Shown in pieces: positions 33,583-42,647 of a stretch of 64,000 nt of DNA. This DNA comes from Dyadobacter alkalitolerans DSM 23607 (GTDB taxonomy: Bacteria > Bacteroidota > Bacteroidia > Cytophagales > Spirosomataceae). Location of the stretch: NCBI RefSeq assembly GCF_000428845.1, contig NZ_AUAS01000001.1:62001-126000 (forward strand), written 5' to 3'. Every line of letters begins with the position of its first letter. Positions within the stretch are counted from its first letter, which is position 1. Position numbers and translations under genes: made by a program. The notes under the pieces are model-generated. The model ran no database searches. It had not been told where the DNA came from and saw only the letters and a program-made list of their open reading frames with translations.

Positions 33583-34143
33583 TCATTGGTTATAATTATT
33601 CATTGTCGATTGTATTCCCAAAGTACAAAACGAAAGAACCATATCGCCAGCGTTATCCAAAAATATGGGCAGCTCGGTCATTTCATCATTGGAAAAAGGT
33701 TTTAGCACATAATCTACTTGCCTTCCTCTCGGAAAATTATTTCCTATTCCAAACCGCAAACGGGGATAATTTGTCGACGCCAGCAGCTCCTCAATATTTT
33801 TTAGTCCATTATGCCCACCATGGCTTCCCTTTGGCTTGATCCGCAGCGTTCCGAATGGCAGTTGCAGTTCGTCGAGAATGACCAGGAGGTTTTCTTCCTG
33901 AACTTTAAACTGGTCCATATAATAGCGGATCGCTTTTCCGCTCAGGTTCATGAATGTCGTAGGCTTTATGAAATATATTTGTCTGCCTTTGTGTTTCCAC
34001 TCCGCCACGAATGCGAGTTTTTCAAAAGAAAATTTAAAATCATGCTGCGCCGCCAGCCTGTCCAGCACCATAAATCCGACATTATGCCTGGTGAATGCGT
34101 ACTCCGGACCTATATTTCCCAACCCGGCAATCAGATATTTCAT
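33583..34143 (-). CDS. pth: Peptidyl-tRNA hydrolase
   Basis: A 186-residue enzyme that frees tRNA from stalled peptidyl-tRNA. Key residues match E. coli Pth closely: N10 and the catalytic H20 in FTRHNVGF, N66 in TTFMNLSG, D91 in LDELQLPFG and the asparagine in GSHGGHNGLKN. Length is normal. It is divergent from pyrR with 66 bases between the starts. Its 3' end faces the AT-rich region. The C-terminus ends in an asparagine-rich NNYNQ. Confidence 0.96.
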   Translation of the reverse strand: MKYLIAGLGNIGPEYAFTRHNVGFMVLDRLAAQHDFKFSFEKLAFVAEWKHKGRQIYFIKPTTFMNLSGKAIRYYMDQFKVQEENLLVILDELQLPFGTLRIKPKGSHGGHNGLKNIEELLASTNYPRLRFGIGNNFPRGRQVDYVLKPFSNDEMTELPIFLDNAGDMVLSFCTLGIQSTMNNYNQ

Positions 34144-34209
34144 TTGTTAAAAGTTTTTGATTTCATCTTCGAGCACTTAATTTAGGCTAAAATTCAGGGA
34201 ATTTACATT

Positions 34210-34749
34210 ATGCCCCAAAAACGATTAATACTAAGCAGCCCGCTGCTGGAAATCATGACCAGCCGGTTATGCCAGGAACTGATTGAGAATCACCAGGATT
34301 TTGCCAACTCCGTGGTGATGGGACTGCAACCGCGGGGAATACATTTTGCCGAACGCATTATTGCCGAACTTAGAGAACGCACGGGAAAGGACATTCCAAT
34401 GGGGCACCTGGATGCAACCTTCTATCGCGACGATTTTCGGAGACGGGAATCCCCGCTCCTACCCAATAAAACCAATGTTCCTTTTTTGATCGAAGGCAAA
34501 AGAGTGATCCTCATTGATGACGTTCTTTCGACCGGCCGCATGGTGAGGGCGGCGCTTGATGCTATGACAGCCTTTGGACGTCCCAAAACGGTTGAACTCA
34601 TGGTGTTGATCGACCGCCGCTATAATCGTGAAATTCCCATTGACCCGGATTATGTCGGAATGCAGGTAAGCACCGTAGAAAGTCAGCGCGTTCAGGTAGA
34701 ATGGAAAGAACAGGGCTTTGAGGCAGACCATATCTGGATGGTCGATTAA
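34210..34749 (+). CDS. pyrR: PyrR bifunctional regulator/uracil phosphoribosyltransferase
   Basis: A 179-residue type I phosphoribosyltransferase of the PyrR family. The PRPP-binding motif VILIDDVLSTGRMVRAALD is near 98-116; LQPRGIHFA near 38-46 and LDATFYRDDF near 63-72 are typical of PyrR. In Gram-positive bacteria PyrR binds pyr mRNA to cause attenuation; whether it does so here is not known, and no pyr gene adjoins it. UPRT activity is plausible. It is convergent with the secreted unknown gene at 34758. Confidence 0.92.
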   Translation: MPQKRLILSSPLLEIMTSRLCQELIENHQDFANSVVMGLQPRGIHFAERIIAELRERTGKDIPMGHLDATFYRDDFRRRESPLLPNKTNVPFLIEGKRVILIDDVLSTGRMVRAALDAMTAFGRPKTVELMVLIDRRYNREIPIDPDYVGMQVSTVESQRVQVEWKEQGFEADHIWMVD

Positions 34750-34757
34750 TTTCAAGA

Positions 34758-36308
34758 TCAGCGCGGGCGAGATGCTTCTTCCTTCGTTGCCTTGCCGATG
34801 TCCTCTGTTTTGTAGGTTAGTTTATTAATATAAAAAACCTCACGCCCCTGCCCAATGGTGGATGTGCCCAGGCGCTGCATGCCGTAAGCCAGAAAATACT
34901 GTCCATACCAGGGAGACAGATAGCTATCTTCATTATTAAGCACTTTCTCCTTCTCCGATTTGGCCGTAATCTTGAATTTTTCGCTTTCCACAACAACTTG
35001 GTTCCTGCTGATCACTTCTGTATGAATTTCTCCTTCCTGCGGATAAGCCAATACAAAATAATCATCAACCGGCGTCACCTGGACCATTTCCTGCAAATCG
35101 TAACTTGTCAGGTCCTTGATAGTGATTGTGTTATCCCACATGAATTTCCCGTTCCTGTCGAACCCGCAGACAATGGCATGCGTGTAACGATAACCTTCCA
35201 GCGAGCGCGAAATATAAGGCCGTGAAATGCCGCCGGTAATGATTGGGCTTGTTGACCTTTGATTAGGATAATAAACTTCCGCCACCAGCACGATTTCATT
35301 CTCTGTCTGGATCAGCTCATGAACCAGCAATCTGTAACGAAACTTGTTTTCCTTACCCATGCTTTTCCTCTTGCCGATGCGCTCCATCATCTTCGCACGG
35401 CGCTTGGGCTTCATATAATTAAAGAAATTCTGCAATTCAGAAAACTCAATAAACTGCGGATCGCGCGGCTCGTCATGCTCCACGTGCGTCACGTACAAGC
35501 CCTGTGAATACTGCGTACAACCAACGGAATAATTGCCGATCAGATAAGAATCGTCCGCATTCAAAGGCACGATCTGGCCGGAGATAAAGCTATATCTGGG
35601 ATCGCTTAATGTTGTTTTTTTCAATAGCTTGCCATCGTAATTGTACGTTTTGATTTCAAAAACGCAGTTTTTCTTCCGGTAAGCATAAGTAATCACATTA
35701 ATATAGCCGTCAATTTCATTGATGTCGACATTGTTCAGCTCCGTATTTTTTTCAAAAAGACCCGGCAAGACGCGCGTTGTATGGTCAAAAAATGAATGGA
35801 CGATAACCACCGGCCGCGACCTGTAATAACCTGAAACCAATGCTTTGCTTCCAATCACCTTGAACTGCTGCACGTCCACACCGGCTAAAAGATTTCCTTT
35901 GTAAGTGTCGATTGAACCGTCGCCGTAATTGATCTGCATGAAGAGAAAACGATCGGTATCCGGCTCAGCAAAAAGCCAGTAACCACTTTCTTCGCCTTTA
36001 TAAGCCATAACAGGAATATAGCGGAAATCCAACTTGTAACTTGTCCGCCAAACCGCTTTCAAGGTTGAGTCGTACTTCACAAACTGCCATTGCTCATTCC
36101 GTGAATTGGACCATTCATTTCCCCTGATAACGGACAGCAAACCTTGCTCGCCCAGGCTAAAAACCTCGAACTGCTCCGTTGAAGTCGGGCTAGCAGGTAT
36201 TTCCAGACGGTCGGACTGCTGCAATTGTGCGAAGGCACCGACAACGGGAATGATACACAAAAAGAGCATGTAGTAAATCCGGTGCCATTGCAAAGAATGG
36301 TTATTCAT
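34758..36308 (-). CDS. Secreted conserved protein of unknown function
   Basis: A 516-residue protein with a signal peptide (hydrophobic core YYMLFLCIIPVVGAFA, cleavage before QLQQ). I do not recognise its family. The mature part is beta-rich with repeated short phrases of the form strand-Asp/Gly turn-aromatic strand (SGYWLFAEPDTD, YVTHVEHDEP, AIVCGFDRNGKFMWDNT), as in a beta-propeller-like fold, and one basic segment (KPKRRAKMMERIGKRKSMG, about 313-331). ATG 36308 is chosen; an upstream TTG is in frame. It is divergent from argS and convergent with pyrR. No operon partner suggests its role. Confidence 0.7.
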   Translation of the reverse strand: MNNHSLQWHRIYYMLFLCIIPVVGAFAQLQQSDRLEIPASPTSTEQFEVFSLGEQGLLSVIRGNEWSNSRNEQWQFVKYDSTLKAVWRTSYKLDFRYIPVMAYKGEESGYWLFAEPDTDRFLFMQINYGDGSIDTYKGNLLAGVDVQQFKVIGSKALVSGYYRSRPVVIVHSFFDHTTRVLPGLFEKNTELNNVDINEIDGYINVITYAYRKKNCVFEIKTYNYDGKLLKKTTLSDPRYSFISGQIVPLNADDSYLIGNYSVGCTQYSQGLYVTHVEHDEPRDPQFIEFSELQNFFNYMKPKRRAKMMERIGKRKSMGKENKFRYRLLVHELIQTENEIVLVAEVYYPNQRSTSPIITGGISRPYISRSLEGYRYTHAIVCGFDRNGKFMWDNTITIKDLTSYDLQEMVQVTPVDDYFVLAYPQEGEIHTEVISRNQVVVESEKFKITAKSEKEKVLNNEDSYLSPWYGQYFLAYGMQRLGTSTIGQGREVFYINKLTYKTEDIGKATKEEASRPR

Positions 36309-36350
36309 AACTTCTTCCTTCAGGGGTGTAACTCTCTTCAATATTTACCC

Positions 36351-36358
36351 TAATTTTG
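36351..36358 (+). promoter_or_regulatory. Possible -7 box for argS
   Basis: TAATTTTG followed by CA matches TAnnTTTG, about 110 bases before the argS ATG. No TTG at the right distance upstream. Confidence 0.35.
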
Positions 36359-36469
36359 CATCAAAAAGGACAACATTGCTATTAATATTATAAATTATTT
36401 TAATCAAATAAAAACTTTGGGAAATGTCATTCTGAATTAGAAGAAGCACTTCCATTGACCCCATCATTC

Positions 36470-38248
36470 ATGACGATTGAAGCAATTCTGAAGGACGATA
36501 TTCAAAAAGCAATCCAGAAGCATTTTGAAGTAACCATTGAAGACATCATTTTACAACCGACAAAAAAGGAATTTGAAGGATTTTACACTTTTGTTACTTT
36601 CCCGCTTACCAAGTCAATCCGTAAATCCCCCGCTGAAATGGGCCAGATCATTGGAACTGAGCTCGTAACGCAATCTTCTGTTGTTGCAAACTTCAATGTG
36701 GTGCAGGGTTTCCTGAACATCAGCCTCAAAGACACGACTTGGCTGGAATTGTTTTCGAATGTTTTCAATGATCCGAATTTCGGAACATTCGCTCCGAACG
36801 GGCAATCCGTGATGGTCGAATTTTCCTCGCCGAACACGAATAAGCCGCTCCACCTGGGACATTTGAGGAATAATTTCCTTGGTGATTCGCTATCTAAAAT
36901 ACTCAAAGCCAGTGGTTATGATGTCGTAAAAACCTGTTTGGTCAATGACCGCGGCATTCATATCTGCAAATCCATGCTGGCTTACCGCGAGCTTGGCGAT
37001 GGCGAAACGCCAGAATCAAGCGGGATCAAAGGCGACCATTTGGCTGGAAAATATTACGTGCTGTTTGATAAGGAATATAAAACGCAGATCAAGGAGCTTG
37101 TGGAGCAGGGAATGCCGGAGGAGGAAGCCACTAAAAAGGCTCCCTGGATCCTGGAAGCGCAAAAATTGCTTTTGCTTTGGGAAAATAACGATCCCGAAAC
37201 CGTTGCATTATGGCATAAAATGAATGGCTGGGTTTACGAAGGTTTCCGCCAGACTTACGATAAAATTGGTGTTGGTTTTGATAAAACTTATTACGAATCA
37301 AACACTTACCTGCTAGGAAAGGACATTATCGAAGAAGGTTTACAGAATAATGTCTTTTACAAAAAGCTAGACAATTCCGTCTGGATCGACCTGACCGCAG
37401 AAGGACTGGACGAGAAACTGGTTTTGCGCGGCGACGGCACTTCGGTTTACATCACGCAGGATTTGGGAACGACCGAATTGAAATACAGCGATTTCCACAA
37501 CAACCGCTATTTATGGGTTGTAGGAAACGAGCAGGATTATCATTTCAAGGTTCTATTCGCCATTCTGAAAAAACTCGGCCGCCCTTATGCGGACGGCTGT
37601 TATCACATTAGTTACGGCATGGTAGATCTCCCTTCCGGAAAGATGAAGTCCCGCGAAGGAACCGTGGTTGACGCGGATGATCTGGTGGAACAAATGATCC
37701 AGACCGCCGCCAGCAGAACGCAGGAGCTCGGTAAGATCGACGATTTTGACAGTGCGGAAGCCAAACAGCTTTATAACCAGCTTGCCTTGGGTGCATTAAA
37801 ATATTTTCTTTTAAAGGTTGATCCTAAGAAAAGAATGCTCTTCAACCCGGAGGAATCTATTGATTTTCAGGGTCATACGGGACCATTTATTCAATATACA
37901 TATGCGAGAATTCGCTCTATTATCAGAAAAGCGGAGCAGTCAGGCATCCAAGCGGTGATTCCGCCCGTAAGCTATACATTACACCCGGCGGAAAGGGAGC
38001 TAATTTTTGCATTGTCTCAATATCCGGTGCGTGTGCAGGCTGCAGCCAGTGAGTTCGCGCCTTCGGTGATTTCGCTGTATGCCTTTGAGCTGGCGAAGGT
38101 CTATAATCAGTTCTATGCCGAAGTGTCTATTTTCTCTGATCCTAATGCAGATTCGGTCAAATTCCGCGTTGCATTATCTAGTGCTGTTGCTGAAACAATT
38201 CAGAAGGCTTTGGGGTTATTAGGGATAGAAGTTCCGGAGCGAATGTAG
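36470..38248 (+). CDS. argS: Arginyl-tRNA synthetase
   Basis: A 592-residue class I synthetase that charges tRNA-Arg. An N-terminal additional domain (about 1-105) precedes the HIGH-type motif in SSPNTNKPLHLGHLRN (about 119-134); the KMSKS-equivalent is KMKSREG, and the C-terminal anticodon-binding DALR domain begins near 475 (YARIRSIIRKAEQ). Length fits Bacteroidota ArgS. The ATG at 36470 is preferred to an in-frame TTG five codons earlier. Confidence 0.96.
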   Translation: MTIEAILKDDIQKAIQKHFEVTIEDIILQPTKKEFEGFYTFVTFPLTKSIRKSPAEMGQIIGTELVTQSSVVANFNVVQGFLNISLKDTTWLELFSNVFNDPNFGTFAPNGQSVMVEFSSPNTNKPLHLGHLRNNFLGDSLSKILKASGYDVVKTCLVNDRGIHICKSMLAYRELGDGETPESSGIKGDHLAGKYYVLFDKEYKTQIKELVEQGMPEEEATKKAPWILEAQKLLLLWENNDPETVALWHKMNGWVYEGFRQTYDKIGVGFDKTYYESNTYLLGKDIIEEGLQNNVFYKKLDNSVWIDLTAEGLDEKLVLRGDGTSVYITQDLGTTELKYSDFHNNRYLWVVGNEQDYHFKVLFAILKKLGRPYADGCYHISYGMVDLPSGKMKSREGTVVDADDLVEQMIQTAASRTQELGKIDDFDSAEAKQLYNQLALGALKYFLLKVDPKKRMLFNPEESIDFQGHTGPFIQYTYARIRSIIRKAEQSGIQAVIPPVSYTLHPAERELIFALSQYPVRVQAAASEFAPSVISLYAFELAKVYNQFYAEVSIFSDPNADSVKFRVALSSAVAETIQKALGLLGIEVPERM

Positions 38249-38355
38249 CGAGGCCGGGTGGTTAGGGAAGTTGTTTTGAAAAGCCGCTAAATGTATCGAA
38301 TATCCTGTATTTCACTTTTTAATTACATAATCTAACCAATAACCAGACTACAATT

Positions 38356-38940
38356 ATGAGCTTATTGAAAACATTATTTATTATGATCACCAGTTTAATA
38401 ACCGGCCTTTTCGCCGATAAGTCTGAGATTGCCACAAGACCTGCCCATGACGTTGTTGCGAAGCAAACGCTTTATGATTTTAAGGTTAAATCTTTGGTAG
38501 GAAATAAAACGGTTGACCTAAGCAAATACAAAGGCAAAAAAGTGGTGATCCTGAATGTTGCTTCCAAATGCGGCTACACCAAGCAATATGCGGACTGGGA
38601 GAAGTTCAACAAGGAACACGGAGATAAAGTGGTTGTGTTGGGTTTCCCCGCAAACAACTTTGGTGGCCAGGAGCCAGGCACAAGCGAGGAAATCGCGACA
38701 TTCTGCTCGGCAACTTACGGCGTAACTTTCCCGATGTTTGAGAAGGTTTCTGTTACAGGTGAAGATCAGGCGCCGATTTACAAATGGCTTACTACAAAGG
38801 ATTTGAACGGCTGGAATGACAAAGCGCCAACCTGGAATTTTTGCAAATATGTAATAAATGAGAAAGGTGAGCTGACTAATTTCTTCGCCTCAAAAATCCT
38901 TCCGACTGACCCAGAGTTTCTGACAGCGGTTGGCATTTAA
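38356..38940 (+). CDS. Glutathione peroxidase-like thiol peroxidase
   Basis: A 194-residue GPx family protein with a hydrophobic N-terminus (TLFIMITSLITGLFA) that may be a signal peptide or anchor. The peroxidatic cysteine is C72 in LNVASKCGYT; the second motif is GFPANNFGGQEPG, with N101 where most GPx have the tetrad glutamine; W160-N161 complete the site. C117 in FCSATYGVTFP is the likely resolving cysteine, suggesting thioredoxin rather than glutathione as reductant. C163 in WNFCKY is an extra cysteine. It is followed by a strong hairpin. Confidence 0.92.
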   Translation: MSLLKTLFIMITSLITGLFADKSEIATRPAHDVVAKQTLYDFKVKSLVGNKTVDLSKYKGKKVVILNVASKCGYTKQYADWEKFNKEHGDKVVVLGFPANNFGGQEPGTSEEIATFCSATYGVTFPMFEKVSVTGEDQAPIYKWLTTKDLNGWNDKAPTWNFCKYVINEKGELTNFFASKILPTDPEFLTAVGI

Positions 38941-38955
38941 GAAAAGCTTTTTAAC

Positions 38956-38990
38956 TTTCAGGCTGCAAATGTTGCAGCCTGAAATAATTT
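38956..38990 (+). terminator. Hairpin terminator after the GPx gene
   Basis: Perfect 13-base stem TTTCAGGCTGCAA/TTGCAGCCTGAAA with a 3-base loop, then TAATTT. Confidence 0.75.
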
Positions 38991-39012
38991 CACCACATAC
39001 ACATCACTAAGC

Positions 39013-39390
39013 ATGAAAGACATTACCGAAGCTAAGCGCTACATCTCCAACGCAAAAGAGATTCTGAGAGAAAAAGCGATTAAGGAAGACGGCTATTACA
39101 AAGACCGTAAGTATGTAAAAATGGCTGGACATACAGCTTACTCTGGTGTGCTGGTTGCGCTTGACAGCGTTTTAGGAGATAAAAAGAAAAAGACTAGAAA
39201 AAGCGTGGAATGGTATCAGAAAGAACTGTCTGTGCTGGATAAGAAGATTCTATCTGATTTCATGGCAGCTTATGATATCCTGCATTTATCAATGAGTTAT
39301 GATGGTGTATTAAGGGCAGAAATTTCAAAGACTGGCCTAGACGTTGCCGAGAAAATTATAAACTGGGCTGAACAAAGATCACAGGCCTGA
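39013..39390 (+). CDS. DUF5618 family protein
   Basis: A 125-residue, all-helical, lysine-rich cytoplasmic protein. It starts MKDITEAKRYISNAKEILRE and contains EDGYYKDRKYVKMAGHTAYS (about 25-44) and SMSYDGVLRAEISKTGLD (about 97-114). I associate these with DUF5618; the helical layout recalls HEPN-type domains, but no Rx4-6H nuclease motif is evident. Function unknown. It lies between the GPx terminator and menA and ends 23 bases before menA, so it may share a transcript with it. Confidence 0.75.
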   Translation: MKDITEAKRYISNAKEILREKAIKEDGYYKDRKYVKMAGHTAYSGVLVALDSVLGDKKKKTRKSVEWYQKELSVLDKKILSDFMAAYDILHLSMSYDGVLRAEISKTGLDVAEKIINWAEQRSQA

Positions 39391-39413
39391 CATTACCCTA
39401 CTCTTATTAATCA

Positions 39414-40307
39414 ATGAACCCCTGGATTGAAGCAGCCCGTCCCCGCACATTGCCTCTTGCACTTTCATGTATCTTAATGGGCTGTTTCCTGGCAGCTTCC
39501 ACGGGAACGTTTAGCTGGCCAGTTGCGGGATTGAGCGTTTTGACGACGATTTTGCTGCAAGTGCTGTCTAATTTTGCCAATGATTACGGCGATGCCGTCA
39601 ACGGCAAAGACACTGAGTTGCGCGAAGGACCGCGCAGGGCCGTTCATTCCGGTCACATTCAAGCTTCTACGATGCTGAAAGCCATTATTGTTTTCTCAAT
39701 TCTGGCATTAATCTCCGGGATTTCGCTTCTCATTATTGCACTAAAAGGCGCTCCGGCTAATGTTTTCTGGGTTTTTCTGGGGATTGGCATTGCGTGTATT
39801 ATTGCTGCGATCACTTATACCGCAGGAAAGCGTCCATATGGTTATGTAGGATTAGGGGATTTGTCGGTTTTGATATTTTTTGGATGGGTGGGTGTGCTGG
39901 GCAGCAGTTATTTGCACACGCATGTTTGGGATTGGGGCCTGCTCCTTCCAGCTTCCAGCTGCGGACTTTTCGCTGTTGGTGTTCTCAACATCAATAACAT
40001 TCGTGACATTGAATCTGATAAAGCGACGGGGAAAAACTCCATTCCCGTCCGTCTCGGACGTGAAAAAGCCATTGCTTATCACTGGACGATCCTGATCATT
40101 GGAATGCTCTGCGTTTCGGTTTATACGGCTGAGCACTTCTCTGGTTATACGAGCTTGATTTTCCTGCTGAGCTTTCCTTTATTTATCAAAAATGGCCTGG
40201 CAATTTCCAGGTTGAAAAAAGCCAGCGAACTGGATCCCTATTTGAAACAAATGGCGCTTTCTACATTGCTATTTGTGATTCTGTTCGGCATAGGCGTTGT
40301 TTTGTGA
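39414..40307 (+). CDS. menA: 1,4-dihydroxy-2-naphthoate polyprenyltransferase
   Basis: A 297-residue UbiA-superfamily membrane enzyme that prenylates DHNA in menaquinone synthesis. About eight or nine hydrophobic helices are visible. The first Asp-rich motif is NFANDYGDAVNGKD (about 61-74) and the second lies in NINNIRDIESDKATGK (about 193-208), both as in MenA. The start MNPWIEAARPRTLPLAL is typical. No other men gene is close. It is convergent with the SGNH gene at 40314, only six bases away. Confidence 0.94.
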   Translation: MNPWIEAARPRTLPLALSCILMGCFLAASTGTFSWPVAGLSVLTTILLQVLSNFANDYGDAVNGKDTELREGPRRAVHSGHIQASTMLKAIIVFSILALISGISLLIIALKGAPANVFWVFLGIGIACIIAAITYTAGKRPYGYVGLGDLSVLIFFGWVGVLGSSYLHTHVWDWGLLLPASSCGLFAVGVLNINNIRDIESDKATGKNSIPVRLGREKAIAYHWTILIIGMLCVSVYTAEHFSGYTSLIFLLSFPLFIKNGLAISRLKKASELDPYLKQMALSTLLFVILFGIGVVL

Positions 40308-40313
40308 GCCTTG

Positions 40314-42095
40314 TTATTTGACAAATGGCTTGATCGAATCTCCCAGCATCTTATATCCTTTTGCATTCGGATGCAGTCCGTCAGAGAATAGCGACTCGTC
40401 GATTTTGCCGTCTTTTTGTAAAAACACTTTTCCCGGATCCAGGAAATTTACATTGGTTTCTCCCGTCAGCTGCGCCAGTTTTTCATTGATCACAGCAACT
40501 CTTCCTTCCTGCTGACGCCTCGGATAAATTCCAAGCATGGTGATCTGCGCATCGGGTTGGCGAAACTTGATTGCATCAATGAGCATTCGCCAGCCTTCCA
40601 CAATTTCCTCATCGGAATTCAAATGCAGGTTATTCGTGCCAATGTTAACAAAAACCTGCCTCGCAGCATAGCCGTCCAGTTCTCCGTGGTTAATACGCCA
40701 GAGCACATTCTCGATCCGATCCCAGCCATAGCCCATATTGCGGGCATTTTTACCAAATGTGTTGTTCCACGAATCTGCTCCATTTGCACGCGGCCCTTTG
40801 GGCAAGCCTCCCCAAAAATGTGTAATGGAGTTTCCGATAACCACAGTTGCCGGTGGGTTCGTTTTATTTAAATCCAAAATCTCCGCATGCCGCGCTTCCC
40901 AATCGTAATTATTCGGCTCCCGCATTTGAATCACCGGTTGGGTTGTGGACGCCTCGCCTTTATATTCATGCAAAATCTGCCGCAAATGCTTCTCGTAACC
41001 TTCGGCATAACGCATCATACCTAAGTCGTTAGGATGCGTGCCGTCCACCATCGTCTCGATATCCTGCCCGAAATCGGCTTTTGGAATAATATATAACTGT
41101 GTAATGCCCTCCGCTTTAAGCTGCGCAAATGCTTCCTTTAATGTTTCATTGACCTCACTGTAAAAATGCTTGCTTTGCGGATTCATGTCCTCATCCGTGT
41201 ATCCGGCGTGCGATGCAAGAACTATGGGCGTCTTTGGATGCTTTTTGCGGAGTGTTCGCGTGGTGGCAAGGATCCTGGTTTTTACGTCTTCAATGGTGAG
41301 TCCAAGCTTGGAATCTGGCCTTACAGTAAGATTGGGAAGACAATCAAGAACGAATATCTTGGCATCAATTTCCGAGACAATGCTGACCACTTCTTCTTCA
41401 AGGCGACCGTTACCGGAGAATCCTAGGTTAATGAGCGGGTGATCCAGCTTTCGGCCCAAAATTGCTGTCCAAGCCATTCCCGGGCGTGACGCGCATGCGC
41501 CGTGTGCAATGGATGTGCCGTAAATGACGATGGGTTTATCTGGCCGGGTGGCGAGTGGTGTGAATTCCGTTCCATCCGGAATGCCTACTTCCAGCCATTT
41601 TACGCTGTTATATAACGGGAGATAGAGTCTGTATTCTCGTCCTCTCTTGTGATAGGAATCATTGGGCTCCAAGCCTCTGAATGTGTAGGTTATGGTGTCG
41701 CCGAAGGCATATTTCCCGGCGCACCAGCGCCAGTCGCCATCGCTCGAGATGGCATAAAGATCAACTCCGCTTACACCGGTCGCAGGCATGTGCGGCAACG
41801 CGTGCTTTCCGTTCACGACATAGCGAATGCTTATTTCCGAAGCATTCGCCCGAAATCGCAGCATTAACCCGGCTGACTGGTTAGACAATCCCCAAACCTG
41901 CTCCCTAACCTGCTTCTCAGCACGCGCCGGCAACCGGTCATAGGGATTTTTCACTTCCTTAGGCCACGCCTGACCTTCCAAAACCGGGAATGTCGCAGTC
42001 TGCGGATTCCACCAGTTTAATTTTGTAGTTTGGGCAAATGTAAAATGGAACGAGAGGATCAGCCCAACGCAGGCTATGGCGGTTTTGAACTTCAT
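40314..42095 (-). CDS. Secreted protein with two SGNH/GDSL hydrolase domains
   Basis: A 593-residue exported protein (signal MKFKTAIACVGLILSFHFTFA). It holds an N-terminal beta domain (about 25-180), then a first SGNH hydrolase with IVIYGTSIAHGACA (about 189-202), HPLINLGFSGNGRLE and DGTHPND (about 349). A second SGNH domain begins at VVIGNSITHFWGG (about 417-429), has NIGTNNL and ends with DGLHPNAKGY (about 571-580). Each domain keeps its serine, Gly, Asn and Asp/His blocks, so both may be active. The likely job is removal of acetyl or other esters from glycans. It ends the DUF4920/T9SS gene run. Confidence 0.87.
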   Translation of the reverse strand: MKFKTAIACVGLILSFHFTFAQTTKLNWWNPQTATFPVLEGQAWPKEVKNPYDRLPARAEKQVREQVWGLSNQSAGLMLRFRANASEISIRYVVNGKHALPHMPATGVSGVDLYAISSDGDWRWCAGKYAFGDTITYTFRGLEPNDSYHKRGREYRLYLPLYNSVKWLEVGIPDGTEFTPLATRPDKPIVIYGTSIAHGACASRPGMAWTAILGRKLDHPLINLGFSGNGRLEEEVVSIVSEIDAKIFVLDCLPNLTVRPDSKLGLTIEDVKTRILATTRTLRKKHPKTPIVLASHAGYTDEDMNPQSKHFYSEVNETLKEAFAQLKAEGITQLYIIPKADFGQDIETMVDGTHPNDLGMMRYAEGYEKHLRQILHEYKGEASTTQPVIQMREPNNYDWEARHAEILDLNKTNPPATVVIGNSITHFWGGLPKGPRANGADSWNNTFGKNARNMGYGWDRIENVLWRINHGELDGYAARQVFVNIGTNNLHLNSDEEIVEGWRMLIDAIKFRQPDAQITMLGIYPRRQQEGRVAVINEKLAQLTGETNVNFLDPGKVFLQKDGKIDESLFSDGLHPNAKGYKMLGDSIKPFVK

Positions 42096-42169
42096 ATAAA
42101 AAGAAAATGGACGCTTCTGAATATCTTCAAAAGTGCCCATTCGCAGGTTTCTTACTTCGATGATCGGAA

Positions 42170-42619
42170 TTATTTCACGATCACGCCATCGGCAATAAAG
42201 GTCAGCTCATCCTTCGGCTCGGTGATTTTTGCTATCTCTTCCTGACTCTGGCCGGCGTCCTTTGCATAATGTTGCAAATGCTCCACCGGAATCGTTTTCT
42301 TTTGCGCTTGTCCTTCGAAAACTACCGTTTTGCCTGTTATGTCTTTTGGAACAAAAAATCCGTAATCCTTGAACATTACACGCATTGTTTCACCATTATC
42401 CAGCTTCACCGTCATCCAGCAGCCCTTAACCTGACAAACAGACTCCACCTCGCCACTCACCTTGGCTGCCATTTCTTTTTTATCCCCCATTTGCTTAGGC
42501 AAAGTGCTGGCTTTAATGACCTTGCTCTCGGTAATTTCCTTGCCAAAATGGCTTTCGGTTTGCGCTTCTGCGATCAACGCGCCCATGGCGAGGAGCATGA
42601 GCATCATTACTTTTTTCAT
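42170..42619 (-). CDS. DUF4920 domain protein
   Basis: A 149-residue secreted protein (signal peptide MKKVMMLMLLAMGALIAEAQ). The DUF4920 core is clear: GEVESVCQVKGCWMTVKLD (about 56-74) with two cysteines five apart, then MRVMFKDYGFFVPKD and GKTVVFEGQA. The cysteines and fold suggest a small beta domain that could bind metal or ligand; no function is established. It is followed by the SGNH gene and preceded by the T9SS-type B gene on the same strand. Confidence 0.85.
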   Translation of the reverse strand: MKKVMMLMLLAMGALIAEAQTESHFGKEITESKVIKASTLPKQMGDKKEMAAKVSGEVESVCQVKGCWMTVKLDNGETMRVMFKDYGFFVPKDITGKTVVFEGQAQKKTIPVEHLQHYAKDAGQSQEEIAKITEPKDELTFIADGVIVK

Positions 42620-42647
42620 GTTCGTTATGTGTTTAAGTGTAAGATTA

